A stretch of 57,904 nt of DNA from Prochlorococcus sp. AG-402-K22 (GTDB lineage Bacteria; Cyanobacteriota; Cyanobacteriia; PCC-6307; Cyanobiaceae), in assembly GCA_003216755.1 (NCBI GenBank), contig QCIJ01000012.1:1-57904 (forward strand), in the 5' to 3' direction. Of this stretch, positions 8,506-17,952 are shown one piece after another (position 1 is the first letter of the stretch; each line of letters opens with the position of its first letter). Made by a program: the position numbers and the translations under genes. The notes below the pieces were generated by a model. It searched no databases, was not told where the DNA came from, and saw only the letters and a program-made list of their open reading frames with translations.

Positions 8506-11415
8506 ATGACATTCAAATTTGGGTCTGATTTGTTTATAGATAGGCATCTTGGGTTAGGAGATAATGATGAAAGAGTTATGCTGAATAAGCTTGGTTTTAA
8601 TAATATTGATCAATTTATAGATCAAGTTATTCCAGAAGATATTCAGCTTAAAGATAAATCTTCAGAAATATTGCCCCAAGGTTGTTCAGAAATTGAGGCT
8701 TTAAATGAATTAGAAGAGATTGCGAATAAAAATACTAAAATGAGATCACTAATAGGCCTTGGTTATTATGACAATCACATGCCTAAAGTAATCCAAAGAC
8801 ATGTTCTTGAAAATCCAAGGTGGTACACGTCTTATACTCCATATCAAGCAGAAATTGCACAAGGAAGATTAGAAGCTCTATTTAATTTTCAGACTATTGT
8901 TTGTGAACTAACAGGATTCCCTGTCGCGAATGCATCTTTGTTAGATGAGGGTACTGCCGCTGCAGAAGCTATGGCCATGAGTTTTTCCGCAAGAAAAAAT
9001 AAATCTTCAAAAGTGTACTTAGTGGAATCAAATGTTTTTGATCATACTTTTAATGTTCTACAAACAAGAGCAAAACCTTTGGGAATATCATTAAAACGCT
9101 TTACTCAAAGCAACCTTCCTAATAATGATGATGTTTTTGGAATGTTGTTGCAATTACCCGGTAAAAATGGACAATTATTTGACCCCACATTCTTAATATC
9201 CCAAGCACATAGATCAAAAATTATTGTAACCGCATCTATTGATCCACTGGCACAAGTTTTAATTAAACCAATTTCTGAATTTGGTGTTGATGTGGCGGTG
9301 GGTAGTATGCAAAGATTTGGAGTTCCAATTGGTTTTGGTGGACCCCATGCAGCATATTTTGCCTGTAGCGAAAAATATAAAAGGCTGATACCTGGAAGAA
9401 TTATTGGGCAAACTCTCTCTAAAAATGGAGAAAAGTCTCTAAGATTAGCATTGCAAACAAGAGAGCAACATATTAGAAGGGAAAAGGCCACTAGTAACAT
9501 TTGTACTGCTCAATCTTTGTTAGCTATAATTTCATCTTTTTATGCTATTTATCATGGACCTTCTGGATTAACGCAAATTGCTAAGAGATTAGTGGAGTTG
9601 AGAATAAATCTAGAATCATGTTTAGCTGCGTTAGGTTTTGATATTCCTGATGGGATTAGATTTGATAGTGTTGATATTTATTCTAGGCACTCCCAGAGGA
9701 TCCATAATGAAGCTTTAAAAAATGGGTATAACTTAAGAATTTTGCCGTTGGGATCAACTATTGAAAATTCAACTGGCTTTGGGATCTCTTTAGATGAGCT
9801 TAGTAATGAAAAAGAAATCAAAGATATTTTGGCTTTCATAGCGAACCTTATAGAAAAAAAAGAAGATTTAGAGCATATAAAATTTGATAAAAGATTTCAT
9901 CTTGAAAGTTTAGCCTTGAGATCCAGTGAATGGATGAAGCAAGATATATTTACAAAATACCAAAGTGAAACGGAATTAATGAGATATATATTCCGACTTG
10001 CTGAAAAAGATTTTTCTCTTGTAGATGGAATGATGCCATTAGGAAGCTGTACCATGAAGTTAAATTCTGCAGCAGAGTTAAATCCAGTCTCTTGGGCTAA
10101 TTTATCTTCTATTCATCCTTTCTCTCCACTAGATCAAACTAAGGGCTATTCAAAAATAATATCTGACCTAGAAAAATGGATAAGTGATATTGTTGGTTTA
10201 AAATCAGTTTCTTTTCAACCAAATGCAGGCTCTCAGGGAGAGTTTGCAGGATTATTGGCAATAAATTCTTATTTTGAATCAAAAGGTCAACTTTCAAGAA
10301 AAAAATGTTTAATTCCTAAAAGTGCTCATGGAACAAATCCTGCTAGTGCAGTTATGGCAGGATTTGATGTTTTAACAGTTGAATGTGATGACGAAGGAAA
10401 TATTGATTTTCAAGATTTGTCGATCAAGGTCAAGAAATTTGATAACCAAATTGGATCCCTAATGTTGACCTACCCCTCTACTCATGGAGTTTTTGAATTA
10501 CAAATCAGAAAGATATGTGATTTAATTCACTCTGTTGGAGGATTTGTTTATTTAGATGGAGCAAATTTGAACGCTCAGGTTGGATTATGCAAACCGGGGA
10601 ATTATGGTGTTGATGTTTGTCATTTGAATTTACATAAAACATTCTGCATTCCACATGGAGGTGGTGGTCCAGGAGTAGGTCCAGTTGCTGCATCAGAAAC
10701 TTTAAGTCCATTTCTTCCTACTCATTCTTTAATGGATAATAAATTACCTAATAGTTTTAATTACGTATCTTCTGCTAAACATGGCAGTGCAAGTATTCTT
10801 CCAATAAGCTGGATGTATATAAAAATGGCTGGTCTTAGTGGTTTAAGGAAAGCAACAGAGCACGCAATTTTATCGGCAAATTATATTGCCCATTCTTTAA
10901 AGCATAAATTCAAGATTCTTTATAAAGGAAAAAATAATTTTGTCGCACATGAATGTATTTTAGATTTTAGAGATTTAAAGTCCAAAACTGGTTTGAGTGT
11001 AAATGATATAGCTAAACGATTAATAGATTATAGTTTTCATGCCCCAACAATAAGTTGGCCTGTTCCAGAGACCATAATGATAGAGCCTACTGAAAGTGAA
11101 AGTTTGGCAGAATTGGATAGATTTTGTGAGGCTATGCTATTGATTGGAGAAGAAATCAGTGAAATAGAAAATAATGATGAATTAACTAACAATAATGTGA
11201 TAAGAAATGCTCCCCATACGCTGAAAGAGTTAATTGCTGATAATTGGCATTATCCTTATTCAAAAGAAAAAGCTTCTTTTCCTTATCGAACTCCAACATC
11301 TATTAAGTTTTGGTCTTCAGTTTCTAGAATTAATAATGCATATGGCGATCGCAACTTAATTTGTTCTTGCAATGCTAATCAAGGAGAGATTTTAGAAGAA
11401 AAAAAATGTGCTTAA
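8506..11415 (+). CDS. gcvP: Glycine dehydrogenase (decarboxylating), glycine cleavage P protein
   Basis: GcvP is the PLP-dependent decarboxylase that removes CO2 from glycine and loads the aminomethyl group onto GcvH. The protein is a single-chain alpha2-type P protein of 969 residues. It has the N-terminal half starting FIDRHLGLGDNDERVMLNKL, the MIGLGYY-like IGLGYYDNHMP block and DEGTAAAEAM. The C-terminal half contains the PLP lysine in HLNLHKTFCIPHGGGGPGVG and the IEPTESE block. In a photoautotroph it works in photorespiratory glycine turnover and one-carbon supply. It completes the gcvH-gcvP pair. A GCGATCGC octamer lies inside the gene at 11345. Confidence 0.97.
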   Translation: MTFKFGSDLFIDRHLGLGDNDERVMLNKLGFNNIDQFIDQVIPEDIQLKDKSSEILPQGCSEIEALNELEEIANKNTKMRSLIGLGYYDNHMPKVIQRHVLENPRWYTSYTPYQAEIAQGRLEALFNFQTIVCELTGFPVANASLLDEGTAAAEAMAMSFSARKNKSSKVYLVESNVFDHTFNVLQTRAKPLGISLKRFTQSNLPNNDDVFGMLLQLPGKNGQLFDPTFLISQAHRSKIIVTASIDPLAQVLIKPISEFGVDVAVGSMQRFGVPIGFGGPHAAYFACSEKYKRLIPGRIIGQTLSKNGEKSLRLALQTREQHIRREKATSNICTAQSLLAIISSFYAIYHGPSGLTQIAKRLVELRINLESCLAALGFDIPDGIRFDSVDIYSRHSQRIHNEALKNGYNLRILPLGSTIENSTGFGISLDELSNEKEIKDILAFIANLIEKKEDLEHIKFDKRFHLESLALRSSEWMKQDIFTKYQSETELMRYIFRLAEKDFSLVDGMMPLGSCTMKLNSAAELNPVSWANLSSIHPFSPLDQTKGYSKIISDLEKWISDIVGLKSVSFQPNAGSQGEFAGLLAINSYFESKGQLSRKKCLIPKSAHGTNPASAVMAGFDVLTVECDDEGNIDFQDLSIKVKKFDNQIGSLMLTYPSTHGVFELQIRKICDLIHSVGGFVYLDGANLNAQVGLCKPGNYGVDVCHLNLHKTFCIPHGGGGPGVGPVAASETLSPFLPTHSLMDNKLPNSFNYVSSAKHGSASILPISWMYIKMAGLSGLRKATEHAILSANYIAHSLKHKFKILYKGKNNFVAHECILDFRDLKSKTGLSVNDIAKRLIDYSFHAPTISWPVPETIMIEPTESESLAELDRFCEAMLLIGEEISEIENNDELTNNNVIRNAPHTLKELIADNWHYPYSKEKASFPYRTPTSIKFWSSVSRINNAYGDRNLICSCNANQGEILEEKKCA

Positions 11416-11545
11416 AGGACTAGCGTCCATGTAATTACTTAGTTATTATCAATGTAAATAAAAATTTAATATTTTCTTATAGAATTTTTTTAAATTTTTT
11501 TATTAAAATAATCGAGCATCAAATTTTTTTGGGGTATTTGAAGCT

Positions 11546-11794
11546 ATGACCAATGATTTCAAGTCTGGTAATGTTAAGCACCTGCCTGTTAAAAACGTCG
11601 ACTTACCAAATTTTGTCAATAATTTTTCAGGAGATAACTCAAATATTTGTTCCATTGATGGAACAAATGTAATAAGGGTACCTTTTGGTAAAAAATTCTC
11701 AAAGAAAAAAAGGCCTGAAAAGAATCAAAATATCGCTACTCTAATACTTCCTTTAAGTTCTTATAGTAAGCCTACGCCTCCACATGTAGCATAA
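11546..11794 (+). CDS. Small protein of unknown function (82 aa)
   Basis: This ORF has an ATG at 11546 preceded by a purine-rich stretch (GGGG about 12 bases upstream). Its 82 residues are polar, with a basic central patch (PFGKKFSKKKRPEKN) and the C-terminus SSYSKPTPPHVA. No transmembrane segment, signal peptide or known motif is visible. It lies 130 bases after gcvP and ends 12 bases before the convergent sqdX stop. Base composition and codon use resemble the neighbouring genes, which supports it being real. I cannot assign a function. Confidence 0.6.
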   Translation: MTNDFKSGNVKHLPVKNVDLPNFVNNFSGDNSNICSIDGTNVIRVPFGKKFSKKKRPEKNQNIATLILPLSSYSKPTPPHVA

Positions 11795-11796
11795 TT

Positions 11797-11814
11797 TAGA
11801 TTAACTTTAATCTA
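11797..11814. terminator. Inverted repeat between convergent genes, possible bidirectional terminator
   Basis: TAGATTAA-CT-TTAATCTA forms a perfect 8-base stem with a tiny loop, located between the stop of the 82-aa gene and the sqdX stop, which lies inside the right arm. Flanking T-tracts are weak in both directions and the stem is AT-rich, so this is only a candidate. Confidence 0.35.
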
Positions 11815-12940
11815 TTCCTTTGAGAGTATCTGAATAATAATTTTGAAGTTGTAACGTTGCTTGATTCCAATCCCATTTTTCTGCTTCGTTTCGTGCCTCT
11901 TTCCTCATAACTTCTCTTTTATCTTCATTCTCTAAAATTTTCTTTGTCGCTTCAATCAAACTCTTTTCTCCATTATCTTTTTCATCAGGATCATATAAAC
12001 AACCATTAATCCCATCGCTAATAATATCTGGAATCCCCCCCTTGTTGGCTCCGATAACAGGACATCCTGCTGCCATTGCTTCTAGTAAAACTAACCCAAG
12101 TGTTTCTGTACTAGATGGAAATAAAAATATATCTCCAGAGGCATAAGCACTAGCAAGTTCATCGCCAGATAAATATCCTATGAAATTAGTCTTGGTATTT
12201 TCGAAGATTTTTTCAAGTTGGTTTCTATATGGTCCGTCACCTACAAGTGCTAGGCAAGCATTAGGGATACTTTCTAAGACTGGTTTAATTCTTTCAATTT
12301 GTTTTTCTGCTGATAATCTTCCTACATAAATCAATAAGTAATTAGCGTCGTTATATTCCCCAAATAATTTTTCTCTCATTTTCTCACTTCTCAAATCTGG
12401 TCGGAAACTGTAAGTATCTACTCCTCTTTGCCATAGAGCAGTCCTTTGAATACCTTTTTCTTTTAACTCATTGACCATGGCGGAGGAAGTACATAAATTT
12501 AACAAGGCTTGATTATGAGCTGCTTTAAGTAATTCCCACAAAAGTGGCTCTAACATACCCATACCGTAATGTTCTAGATATTTGGGAAGATGAGTATGGT
12601 AGCTAGCAATTAAAGGAATATTATTAGTTTTTGCCAACCAAATGCCACCTAAGCCAAGTACAGCTGGATTAACTACATGTATCAAATCTGGGTTAAATTT
12701 TTCTAATTTATCTGAGACTGCAGGACCTGGCAAACCAAGCTTCAACTCTGGGTATAAGGGCAATGGCATTGCAGCAACTCCAACTACAGTTGCTCCCATA
12801 TATGATTCTGGACACCCCTCTGGACAAAAAATTATAACTTCATCACCATTTTTTATTAAAAATTCAATCGTTTTAGTCAGTCTTGTGACTATGCCGTCAA
12901 CTTTAGGTAAAAAAGTTTCAGTAAACAATGCAATTTTCAC
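11807..12940 (-). CDS. sqdX: Sulfoquinovosyltransferase SqdX (GT4-type glycosyltransferase)
   Basis: SqdX transfers sulfoquinovose from UDP-sulfoquinovose to diacylglycerol, the last step of sulfolipid (SQDG) synthesis at the membrane. The 377-residue protein is a GT-B glycosyltransferase. The N-terminal half starts ALFTETFLPKVDGIVTRL and contains SYHTHLPKYLEHYGMG. The C-terminal half has LLIYVGRLSAEKQIE and the sugar-nucleotide motif SSTETLGLVLLEAMAAGCPV. The start codon is GTG at 12938-12940. It lies 27 bases downstream of sqdB on the same strand, and this pairing is the main reason for preferring SqdX over a generic glycosyltransferase. Confidence 0.92.
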   Translation of the reverse strand: MKIALFTETFLPKVDGIVTRLTKTIEFLIKNGDEVIIFCPEGCPESYMGATVVGVAAMPLPLYPELKLGLPGPAVSDKLEKFNPDLIHVVNPAVLGLGGIWLAKTNNIPLIASYHTHLPKYLEHYGMGMLEPLLWELLKAAHNQALLNLCTSSAMVNELKEKGIQRTALWQRGVDTYSFRPDLRSEKMREKLFGEYNDANYLLIYVGRLSAEKQIERIKPVLESIPNACLALVGDGPYRNQLEKIFENTKTNFIGYLSGDELASAYASGDIFLFPSSTETLGLVLLEAMAAGCPVIGANKGGIPDIISDGINGCLYDPDEKDNGEKSLIEATKKILENEDKREVMRKEARNEAEKWDWNQATLQLQNYYSDTLKGID

Positions 12941-12967
12941 TTTCTTAAGGTAATTATTTCAGAAATT

Positions 12968-14161
12968 TTAATTAGTCTTTATAGCCTCAGCTTGTTTTTT
13001 AGTCCAGGATGAAACACAAGGTATGCGCTTAAGATCACATCTATTGGAGTATTTTTTAGCGACTTCAAAAACTTCCTCTAATAAGCCATTATCAAGAGTG
13101 GTTGGGTTTAAACCTAATTCTATAAAGCATTTATTATCAACAATTAGATCATTTTCTACGGCTTCGTTCCTTGGATTTGGTAAATAATTGATATCAGCCC
13201 CTGTTAGAGATGCAACTTTTTTAGCTAATTCTCCAACTTGATGACTTTCAGTCATTTGATTAAAGATTTTGACTCTTTCTCCAGGTTTTGGAGGATTTTC
13301 AAGAGCAAGTTGTACACATTTTACGGAGTCTTTTATGTGTATAAATGCTCTTGTTTGCCCTCCTGTCCCATGAACACTTAATGGATATCCAATAGCAGCT
13401 TGCATAAGAAATCTATTTAGAACAGTTCCATAATCTCCGTCATAGTCAAATCTGTTTGTCAATCTAGGATCTTTTAAAGTTGCTTCTGTATTTGTTCCCC
13501 AAACAATACCTTGATGCAGATCAGTAATTCTTACAAGATCATTTTTGTTGTAATAAAGAAATAATAATTGATCTAAAGTTTTAGTCATATGGTAAACACT
13601 TCCTGGACTTGCAGGGTGTAATATTTCTTCTTCAAAACGGCTTCCATCGGGTTGTGGAACTTCAACTTTTAAATAACCTTCTGGAATTGTTGCACCTCTA
13701 TGTGATCCATAACCATAGACTCCCATTGTACCTAAATGAACTACATGAATATCTAAATTACTTTCTACGATTGCAGCAAGAAGATTATGGGTACCATTAA
13801 CATTATTATCTACTGTATATCTTTTGGTAAAACTTGATTTCATAGAGTAAGGAGCTGCTCTTTGTTCAGCAAAATGGATTACAGAATCTGGTTTTTCTTC
13901 AATGAGTAAATTTAATAATTTTTGATATTGTTTAGAGATATCCATGTTAAGAAATCTCATAGGTTTACCTCCAATCTCTTTCCAAGCAGATAGTCTTTCA
14001 GTAATTGAAGAAATTGGAGTTAAAGATTCTACTTCAAGATCAATATCTATTTTTCTACGACTTAAATTGTCGACAATAATTACATCATGATTTTGCTCTG
14101 CTAAATTCACCGCACAAGGCCAACCGCAAAAACCATCTCCACCTAGAACAATAACTTTCAC
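12968..14161 (-). CDS. sqdB: UDP-sulfoquinovose synthase SqdB
   Basis: SqdB makes UDP-sulfoquinovose from UDP-glucose and sulfite using bound NAD. The 397-residue protein is an extended short-chain dehydrogenase. The N-terminal VLGGDGFCGWPCAVNLAE contains the NAD-binding glycine motif. The catalytic Tyr and Lys are seen in GSVYHMTKTLDQ, preceded by LGTMGVYGYG. The specific blocks HFAEQRAAPYSMKS and TDLHQGIVWGT are typical of SqdB rather than other epimerases. The start codon is GTG. It forms a two-gene unit with sqdX. Sulfolipid spares phosphate by replacing phospholipid, a known trait of open-ocean Prochlorococcus. Confidence 0.96.
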   Translation of the reverse strand: MKVIVLGGDGFCGWPCAVNLAEQNHDVIIVDNLSRRKIDIDLEVESLTPISSITERLSAWKEIGGKPMRFLNMDISKQYQKLLNLLIEEKPDSVIHFAEQRAAPYSMKSSFTKRYTVDNNVNGTHNLLAAIVESNLDIHVVHLGTMGVYGYGSHRGATIPEGYLKVEVPQPDGSRFEEEILHPASPGSVYHMTKTLDQLLFLYYNKNDLVRITDLHQGIVWGTNTEATLKDPRLTNRFDYDGDYGTVLNRFLMQAAIGYPLSVHGTGGQTRAFIHIKDSVKCVQLALENPPKPGERVKIFNQMTESHQVGELAKKVASLTGADINYLPNPRNEAVENDLIVDNKCFIELGLNPTTLDNGLLEEVFEVAKKYSNRCDLKRIPCVSSWTKKQAEAIKTN

Positions 14162-14230
14162 TCAGAACTCCAGAATTAATAGATTCATAATATATATTTA
14201 TTAAATTACTACAGTGTGCTTCCAATTTGC

Positions 14231-14265
14231 GAAAAAAGATTGTAAATAGTTTCAAATCTTCTTTC
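14231..14265 (-). terminator. Probable terminator downstream of thiG
   Basis: Read on the minus strand, a stem AAGATTTG / CAATCTT (one bulged base, about 10-base loop) is followed directly by TTTTC. It lies about 70 bases after the thiG stop and before sqdB, so it could end the rpmI-rplT-ycf37-thiG transcript. Confidence 0.45.
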
Positions 14266-14332
14266 TTAATACGATAAATAAAATCAAATAATAAATTTTT
14301 ACTCTCTTTTTAAACTTTGCTCAATTTAAGAA

Positions 14333-15127
14333 TTAGATAGATATGTTTTTTTCAGGTGAACTTGCTACCGCAAAGTCTTGTTTTTTAATTCTTCCTGCCA
14401 GAAAAGCTCGCCTCCCAGCTTTCACACCATAATTTATCGCTTGAGCCATTAGAGGAGGATTTTCAGCTTGTGCTATTGCACTATTTATTAAGACACCATC
14501 AGCTCCAAGTTCCATAGCTTGAGAAGCTTCACTTGGCACCCCAATTCCTGCATCAATTATTACTGGCACTTTTGCATTCTCAATAATTATCCCTATATTT
14601 GATAAATTTAATAAACCTTGCCCGGAGCCAATAGGCGAGCCTAATGGCATTACAGTTGCACAACCTACTTCTTCTAGTCTTTTTGCAAGAATAGGATCTG
14701 CATTGATATAGGGAAGTACAGCAAAACCCTTTTTTATTAAAATTTCGGCTGCTTTAAGGGTTTCTATTGGATCTGGTAGCAAATACTTTTTGTCAGGAAT
14801 TACTTCTAACTTCACAAAATTATTTTCTTCTTGACCAGACAATTTTGCAAGCTCTCTTCCTAAAATTGCTATTCTGACTGCCTCATCGGAATTAACACAA
14901 CCAGCTGTATTAGGAAGCATCCAATATTTTTTCCAGTTGATTTTTTCTAGTAAATTTCCCCCAGTCTGGTCATTTTTAATTCTTCTAACAGCGACGGTAA
15001 TAATTTCTGTTTCAGAATTTGACAAACTTTCTACCATATCTTGAGTAGATTTATATTTGCCAGTGCCCACCATTAATCTACTGGAAAATTGTTTGCCTCC
15101 AATTAGTAGAGATGAATAATTTTTCAT
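14333..15127 (-). CDS. thiG: Thiazole synthase ThiG
   Basis: ThiG is a TIM-barrel enzyme that forms the thiazole phosphate ring of thiamine from deoxyxylulose phosphate, dehydroglycine and the ThiS thiocarboxylate. The 264-residue protein shows the N-terminal [12 protein letters not shown] block. The Schiff-base lysine is at about residue 106, in [16 protein letters not shown]. The [12 protein letters not shown] and [21 protein letters not shown] motifs are also present. Its ATG at 15125-15127 is two bases after the stop of the TPR gene, so the two genes are likely coupled. The other thi genes are not in the window. Confidence 0.96.
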   Translation of the reverse strand: MKNYSSLLIGGKQFSSRLMVGTGKYKSTQDMVESLSNSETEIITVAVRRIKNDQTGGNLLEKINWKKYWMLPNTAGCVNSDEAVRIAILGRELAKLSGQEENNFVKLEVIPDKKYLLPDPIETLKAAEILIKKGFAVLPYINADPILAKRLEEVGCATVMPLGSPIGSGQGLLNLSNIGIIIENAKVPVIIDAGIGVPSEASQAMELGADGVLINSAIAQAENPPLMAQAINYGVKAGRRAFLAGRIKKQDFAVASSPEKNISI

Positions 15128-15129
15128 GT

Positions 15130-15687
15130 TTAGAATCCCTTATCTTTAATACCTTTATAAGGTTTATAGTTGTTTCTTTTTTCTAACTCCTTACTTTTTT
15201 TAATTGCTGTTTTGTTTTTTGGATCTATCATTAAAACTTTTTGATAAGTTGCATATGCCAAGTCGTATTCAAGTAAACGCTGTTGTGCTGATGCGAGGTT
15301 ATTGAGGGCTATAGGATATTCTGGGAGTGATTTTATTGCAGAGTTATAGTGTTTAATTGCTTTTTTAAATTCATTTTGAGCAGCGTAAGAAAAGCCTAAA
15401 GCATTATTGATTATGGCTTTGGCTTCATCAGGTTCATTTTCATAATTTTCAATTGCTTTTAAAAAAGTTTTGGTTGCTTCAGAATATAATCTTTTTTTTA
15501 TCTGAATAGACCCAAATTCATATAATTCTGTAGCTTGAGTAAGAGAATCTAAACCTTTCTGCTCGAATTTTACTAAATTTAATTCTGCATTTCTTGTTTT
15601 TAAAAATTGTCTGAATACAAAAATGGAAATTATTATTAATACAACAAAAAGAATTATTAAATAGGATTGAAAGGAAGATATTTCCAT
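15130..15687 (-). CDS. ycf37: TPR membrane protein, probable Ycf37 homologue
   Basis: The 185-residue protein has one N-terminal transmembrane helix (about residues 8-27, [17 protein letters not shown]) followed by TPR repeats (about 50-160), for example [20 protein letters not shown] and [19 protein letters not shown]. This layout, and the general sequence, match Ycf37 of cyanobacteria and algal plastids, a thylakoid protein involved in photosystem I assembly. The identification rests on architecture and remembered similarity, so another membrane-anchored TPR protein remains possible. It lies between rplT (35 bases upstream) and thiG (two bases downstream). Confidence 0.75.
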   Translation of the reverse strand: MEISSFQSYLIILFVVLIIISIFVFRQFLKTRNAELNLVKFEQKGLDSLTQATELYEFGSIQIKKRLYSEATKTFLKAIENYENEPDEAKAIINNALGFSYAAQNEFKKAIKHYNSAIKSLPEYPIALNNLASAQQRLLEYDLAYATYQKVLMIDPKNKTAIKKSKELEKRNNYKPYKGIKDKGF

Positions 15688-15722
15688 TATTTATAATTAC
15701 TTTTCTAAATTATATTCTTTTT

Positions 15723-16070
15723 CTATTTACTAACGGAAGAAACAATTTTTTCAAAACATTTAGGATCGTTTAAGGCTAATTGAGCAAGCATTTTTCTGTT
15801 AATGATAATTTCTGAATTTTTCATGCCATTTATTAACTTGCTATAGTTTGTCCCATTTATCCTGGCAGATGCGTTAATTCTAGAAATCCAAAGTCTTCTA
15901 AAATCTCTTTTTCTTCTTCTTCTGTCCCTATAAGCATTACAAAGAGCTTTCATTACTCTTTGGTTTGCAGTTCTGAACAGATTTTTGTTGCCGCCTCTAA
16001 AACCTTTTGCAAGATTTAAGATTTTGTTTCTTCTTTTTCTGGCTATGTTGCCTCTTTTTACGCGTGCCAT
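15723..16070 (-). CDS. rplT: 50S ribosomal protein L20
   Basis: L20 binds 23S rRNA early in large-subunit assembly. The 115-residue basic protein starts [20 protein letters not shown] and contains [20 protein letters not shown] and [16 protein letters not shown], all hallmarks of L20. It lies 28 bases downstream of rpmI, the usual gene pair. In many bacteria infC heads this operon, but here infC is about 30 kb away (45804-46376). Confidence 0.98.
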   Translation of the reverse strand: MARVKRGNIARKRRNKILNLAKGFRGGNKNLFRTANQRVMKALCNAYRDRRRRKRDFRRLWISRINASARINGTNYSKLINGMKNSEIIINRKMLAQLALNDPKCFEKIVSSVSK

Positions 16071-16098
16071 GAATATCTAATAAAAATTGGTGAAAGAT

Positions 16099-16296
16099 TT
16101 ATGCGTATGGAATCATTAATCTTACATTATCAGCATCTCTTTCATCAACTACTGCTTTTGTTGATAGATGTCTTTTTAATTTTGAGCTTTTATGATCAAG
16201 TAAATGATTATGGAAAGCTCTTCTTCTCATGAATTTACCCGTCGCAGTAGCTTTAAATCTTTTGGCAGCTGATTTACGAGTTTTTAGTTTAGACAT
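16099..16296 (-). CDS. rpmI: 50S ribosomal protein L35
   Basis: This is the 65-residue L35 of the large subunit. The N-terminal [20 protein letters not shown] and the [13 protein letters not shown] block are typical, as is the very basic composition. It is the first gene of the rpmI-rplT-ycf37-thiG run and is divergent from the SpoIID-like gene, with a shared 91-base upstream region. Confidence 0.98.
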
Positions 16297-16387
16297 TTAA
16301 GTCAAATGTGTTTAATTAGGATAATCTAAACCTTTATACGCATTGGTGCAAATTAAAGTTTTTAATTGATAAGGAAAGTTCTAACTT

Positions 16388-17932
16388 ATGAAACTTAAAT
16401 TTGCCTTTTTAAACTTATTTTTAGGCTGTATTTCTCTTTTATTAATAAACACTAAATTTACTTCAAACGTAAAAGGAGAAGAATTGCTAAAGATTGAACT
16501 CAATAATGAAATTAAAAAAGGAAAATTTTTAATTGGTTTAAAGCAATATTTAGGCGGGGAGAATGACAGTTTTTCAAAAAAAAAGAATATCAATCTTATC
16601 ACTGAAAAAGGTTTTTTAAATCTGATATCATCCAACGGTATTAAACATAAATCAAAAGAGATTAATATTAGTTGGGTGGATATACCCATCAAAAATCCAA
16701 AAACCGTCGAAAGAATTGTTTTTGGTCCTTTTGCTAGCTATGAATCAGCAAAAAAACAAGCAGAGAAACTTAAAGATAAAGGATTTGAGACGACTGTTGC
16801 TTATCCAAAAAATTGGGAAGTATGGATTCCATTTGAAGATGATCTGCCAGAGTTTGAATTAAAAAATAAGATTTTCAGAAAAATAAAAGATATTCAAATT
16901 ACTCCTGTTCTTAGAGGTGAATTTAGTCTTATGAAACTCGAAGGACCTATATATATTTATGCTCAAGAGGACATAACAATAAATGGTGTCAATTTTGGCA
17001 AAAATTTTTATTTATTAAAAGACTTATATGGAACTTGGACATTAGTTCAAAAAATTGAGTTTGATGATTATTTGGCAGGTGTTTTGCCATACGAAATTGG
17101 ACAGAATTCTCCTTTAGAAGCATTGAAGGCACAAGCAGTAATTGCAAGAACTTGGGGAATTTTTAATTCTGATAGGTTTAATATGGATAAATATCATTTA
17201 TGTATTACCACTCAATGTCAAGTTTATAAGCCTTTTAAAATTACAAATAAAAAAGTGCAAAAAGCTATAGAAGCAACTTCAAATTTAATTCTCACTTATG
17301 GAAATCAACCAATAAATGCTTTTTACCATGGTTCAAATGGTGGTGTATCTGCTAGTGCAGGTGAGTCTTGGCAAATTCAAGATTATTCTTATTTCAATTC
17401 AGTCATAGATGGTTCCAAATCATTAAATAAAATTTTTAAACTCCCAATTAAAAGTGAATCTGATTTAAATAATTTTTTAAATTTTGATAAAGAACAGTTT
17501 TATGGGAGTAATCATTCTCTTTTTCGATGGAATAAGAAAATTTCTAGTCTTGAAATTAAAGAAAAGTTAATTAAAAACAAACTTATAAATATTAATGATG
17601 ATGTTTTGGGTTTAAATTCTATTGAACGTGGTTATAGTGGCAGAGTGAAAAAATTGGAAATACAAACGAATAAAGTTAATAAATCTATTATTCTAGTTAA
17701 AGATGATATTCGAAGGGTATTAAATTTTATACCTAGTAATTTGTTTACTATTAATAAATTAAGTGATGATTTATGGCTTTTGAGAGGAGGAGGCTTCGGT
17801 CATGGTGTAGGTTTATCTCAGTCGGGTGCAATTGAAATGGCTAAATTAGGATTCTCTTATGAACAAATATTGGATCATTACTATCGAGATGCAAAACTGA
17901 AAAAAATTGAGAAATTTCTCAATGAAAGTTAA
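16388..17932 (+). CDS. SpoIID/LytB-domain protein with signal peptide
   Basis: The 514-residue protein starts with a probable signal peptide (MKLKFAFLNLFLGCISLLLI). A region at about residues 108-148 (FGPFASYESAKKQAEKLKDK onward) looks like a SPOR peptidoglycan-binding repeat. The SpoIID/LytB domain follows, with DYLAGVLPYEIGQNSPLEAL and LKAQAVIARTWGIFN at about 225-255, and GGGFGHGVGLSQSGAIEMAK near the C-terminus. In Bacillus, SpoIID is a lytic transglycosylase and LytB an amidase enhancer. In this non-sporulating cell it probably acts on periplasmic peptidoglycan. An AAGGAA ribosome-binding site precedes the ATG. The GT2 gene follows 20 bases downstream. Confidence 0.88.
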   Translation: MKLKFAFLNLFLGCISLLLINTKFTSNVKGEELLKIELNNEIKKGKFLIGLKQYLGGENDSFSKKKNINLITEKGFLNLISSNGIKHKSKEINISWVDIPIKNPKTVERIVFGPFASYESAKKQAEKLKDKGFETTVAYPKNWEVWIPFEDDLPEFELKNKIFRKIKDIQITPVLRGEFSLMKLEGPIYIYAQEDITINGVNFGKNFYLLKDLYGTWTLVQKIEFDDYLAGVLPYEIGQNSPLEALKAQAVIARTWGIFNSDRFNMDKYHLCITTQCQVYKPFKITNKKVQKAIEATSNLILTYGNQPINAFYHGSNGGVSASAGESWQIQDYSYFNSVIDGSKSLNKIFKLPIKSESDLNNFLNFDKEQFYGSNHSLFRWNKKISSLEIKEKLIKNKLININDDVLGLNSIERGYSGRVKKLEIQTNKVNKSIILVKDDIRRVLNFIPSNLFTINKLSDDLWLLRGGGFGHGVGLSQSGAIEMAKLGFSYEQILDHYYRDAKLKKIEKFLNES

Positions 17933-17952
17933 GTAATTAAAAATTTACTTTT

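Noticed and set aside
9105..9500. Minus-strand ORF of 131 codons inside gcvP
   Set aside because: It lies antisense to conserved gcvP coding sequence, so it is a shadow frame.
12642..12953. Plus-strand ORF opposite sqdX
   Set aside because: It mirrors conserved SqdX codons and has no domain of its own.
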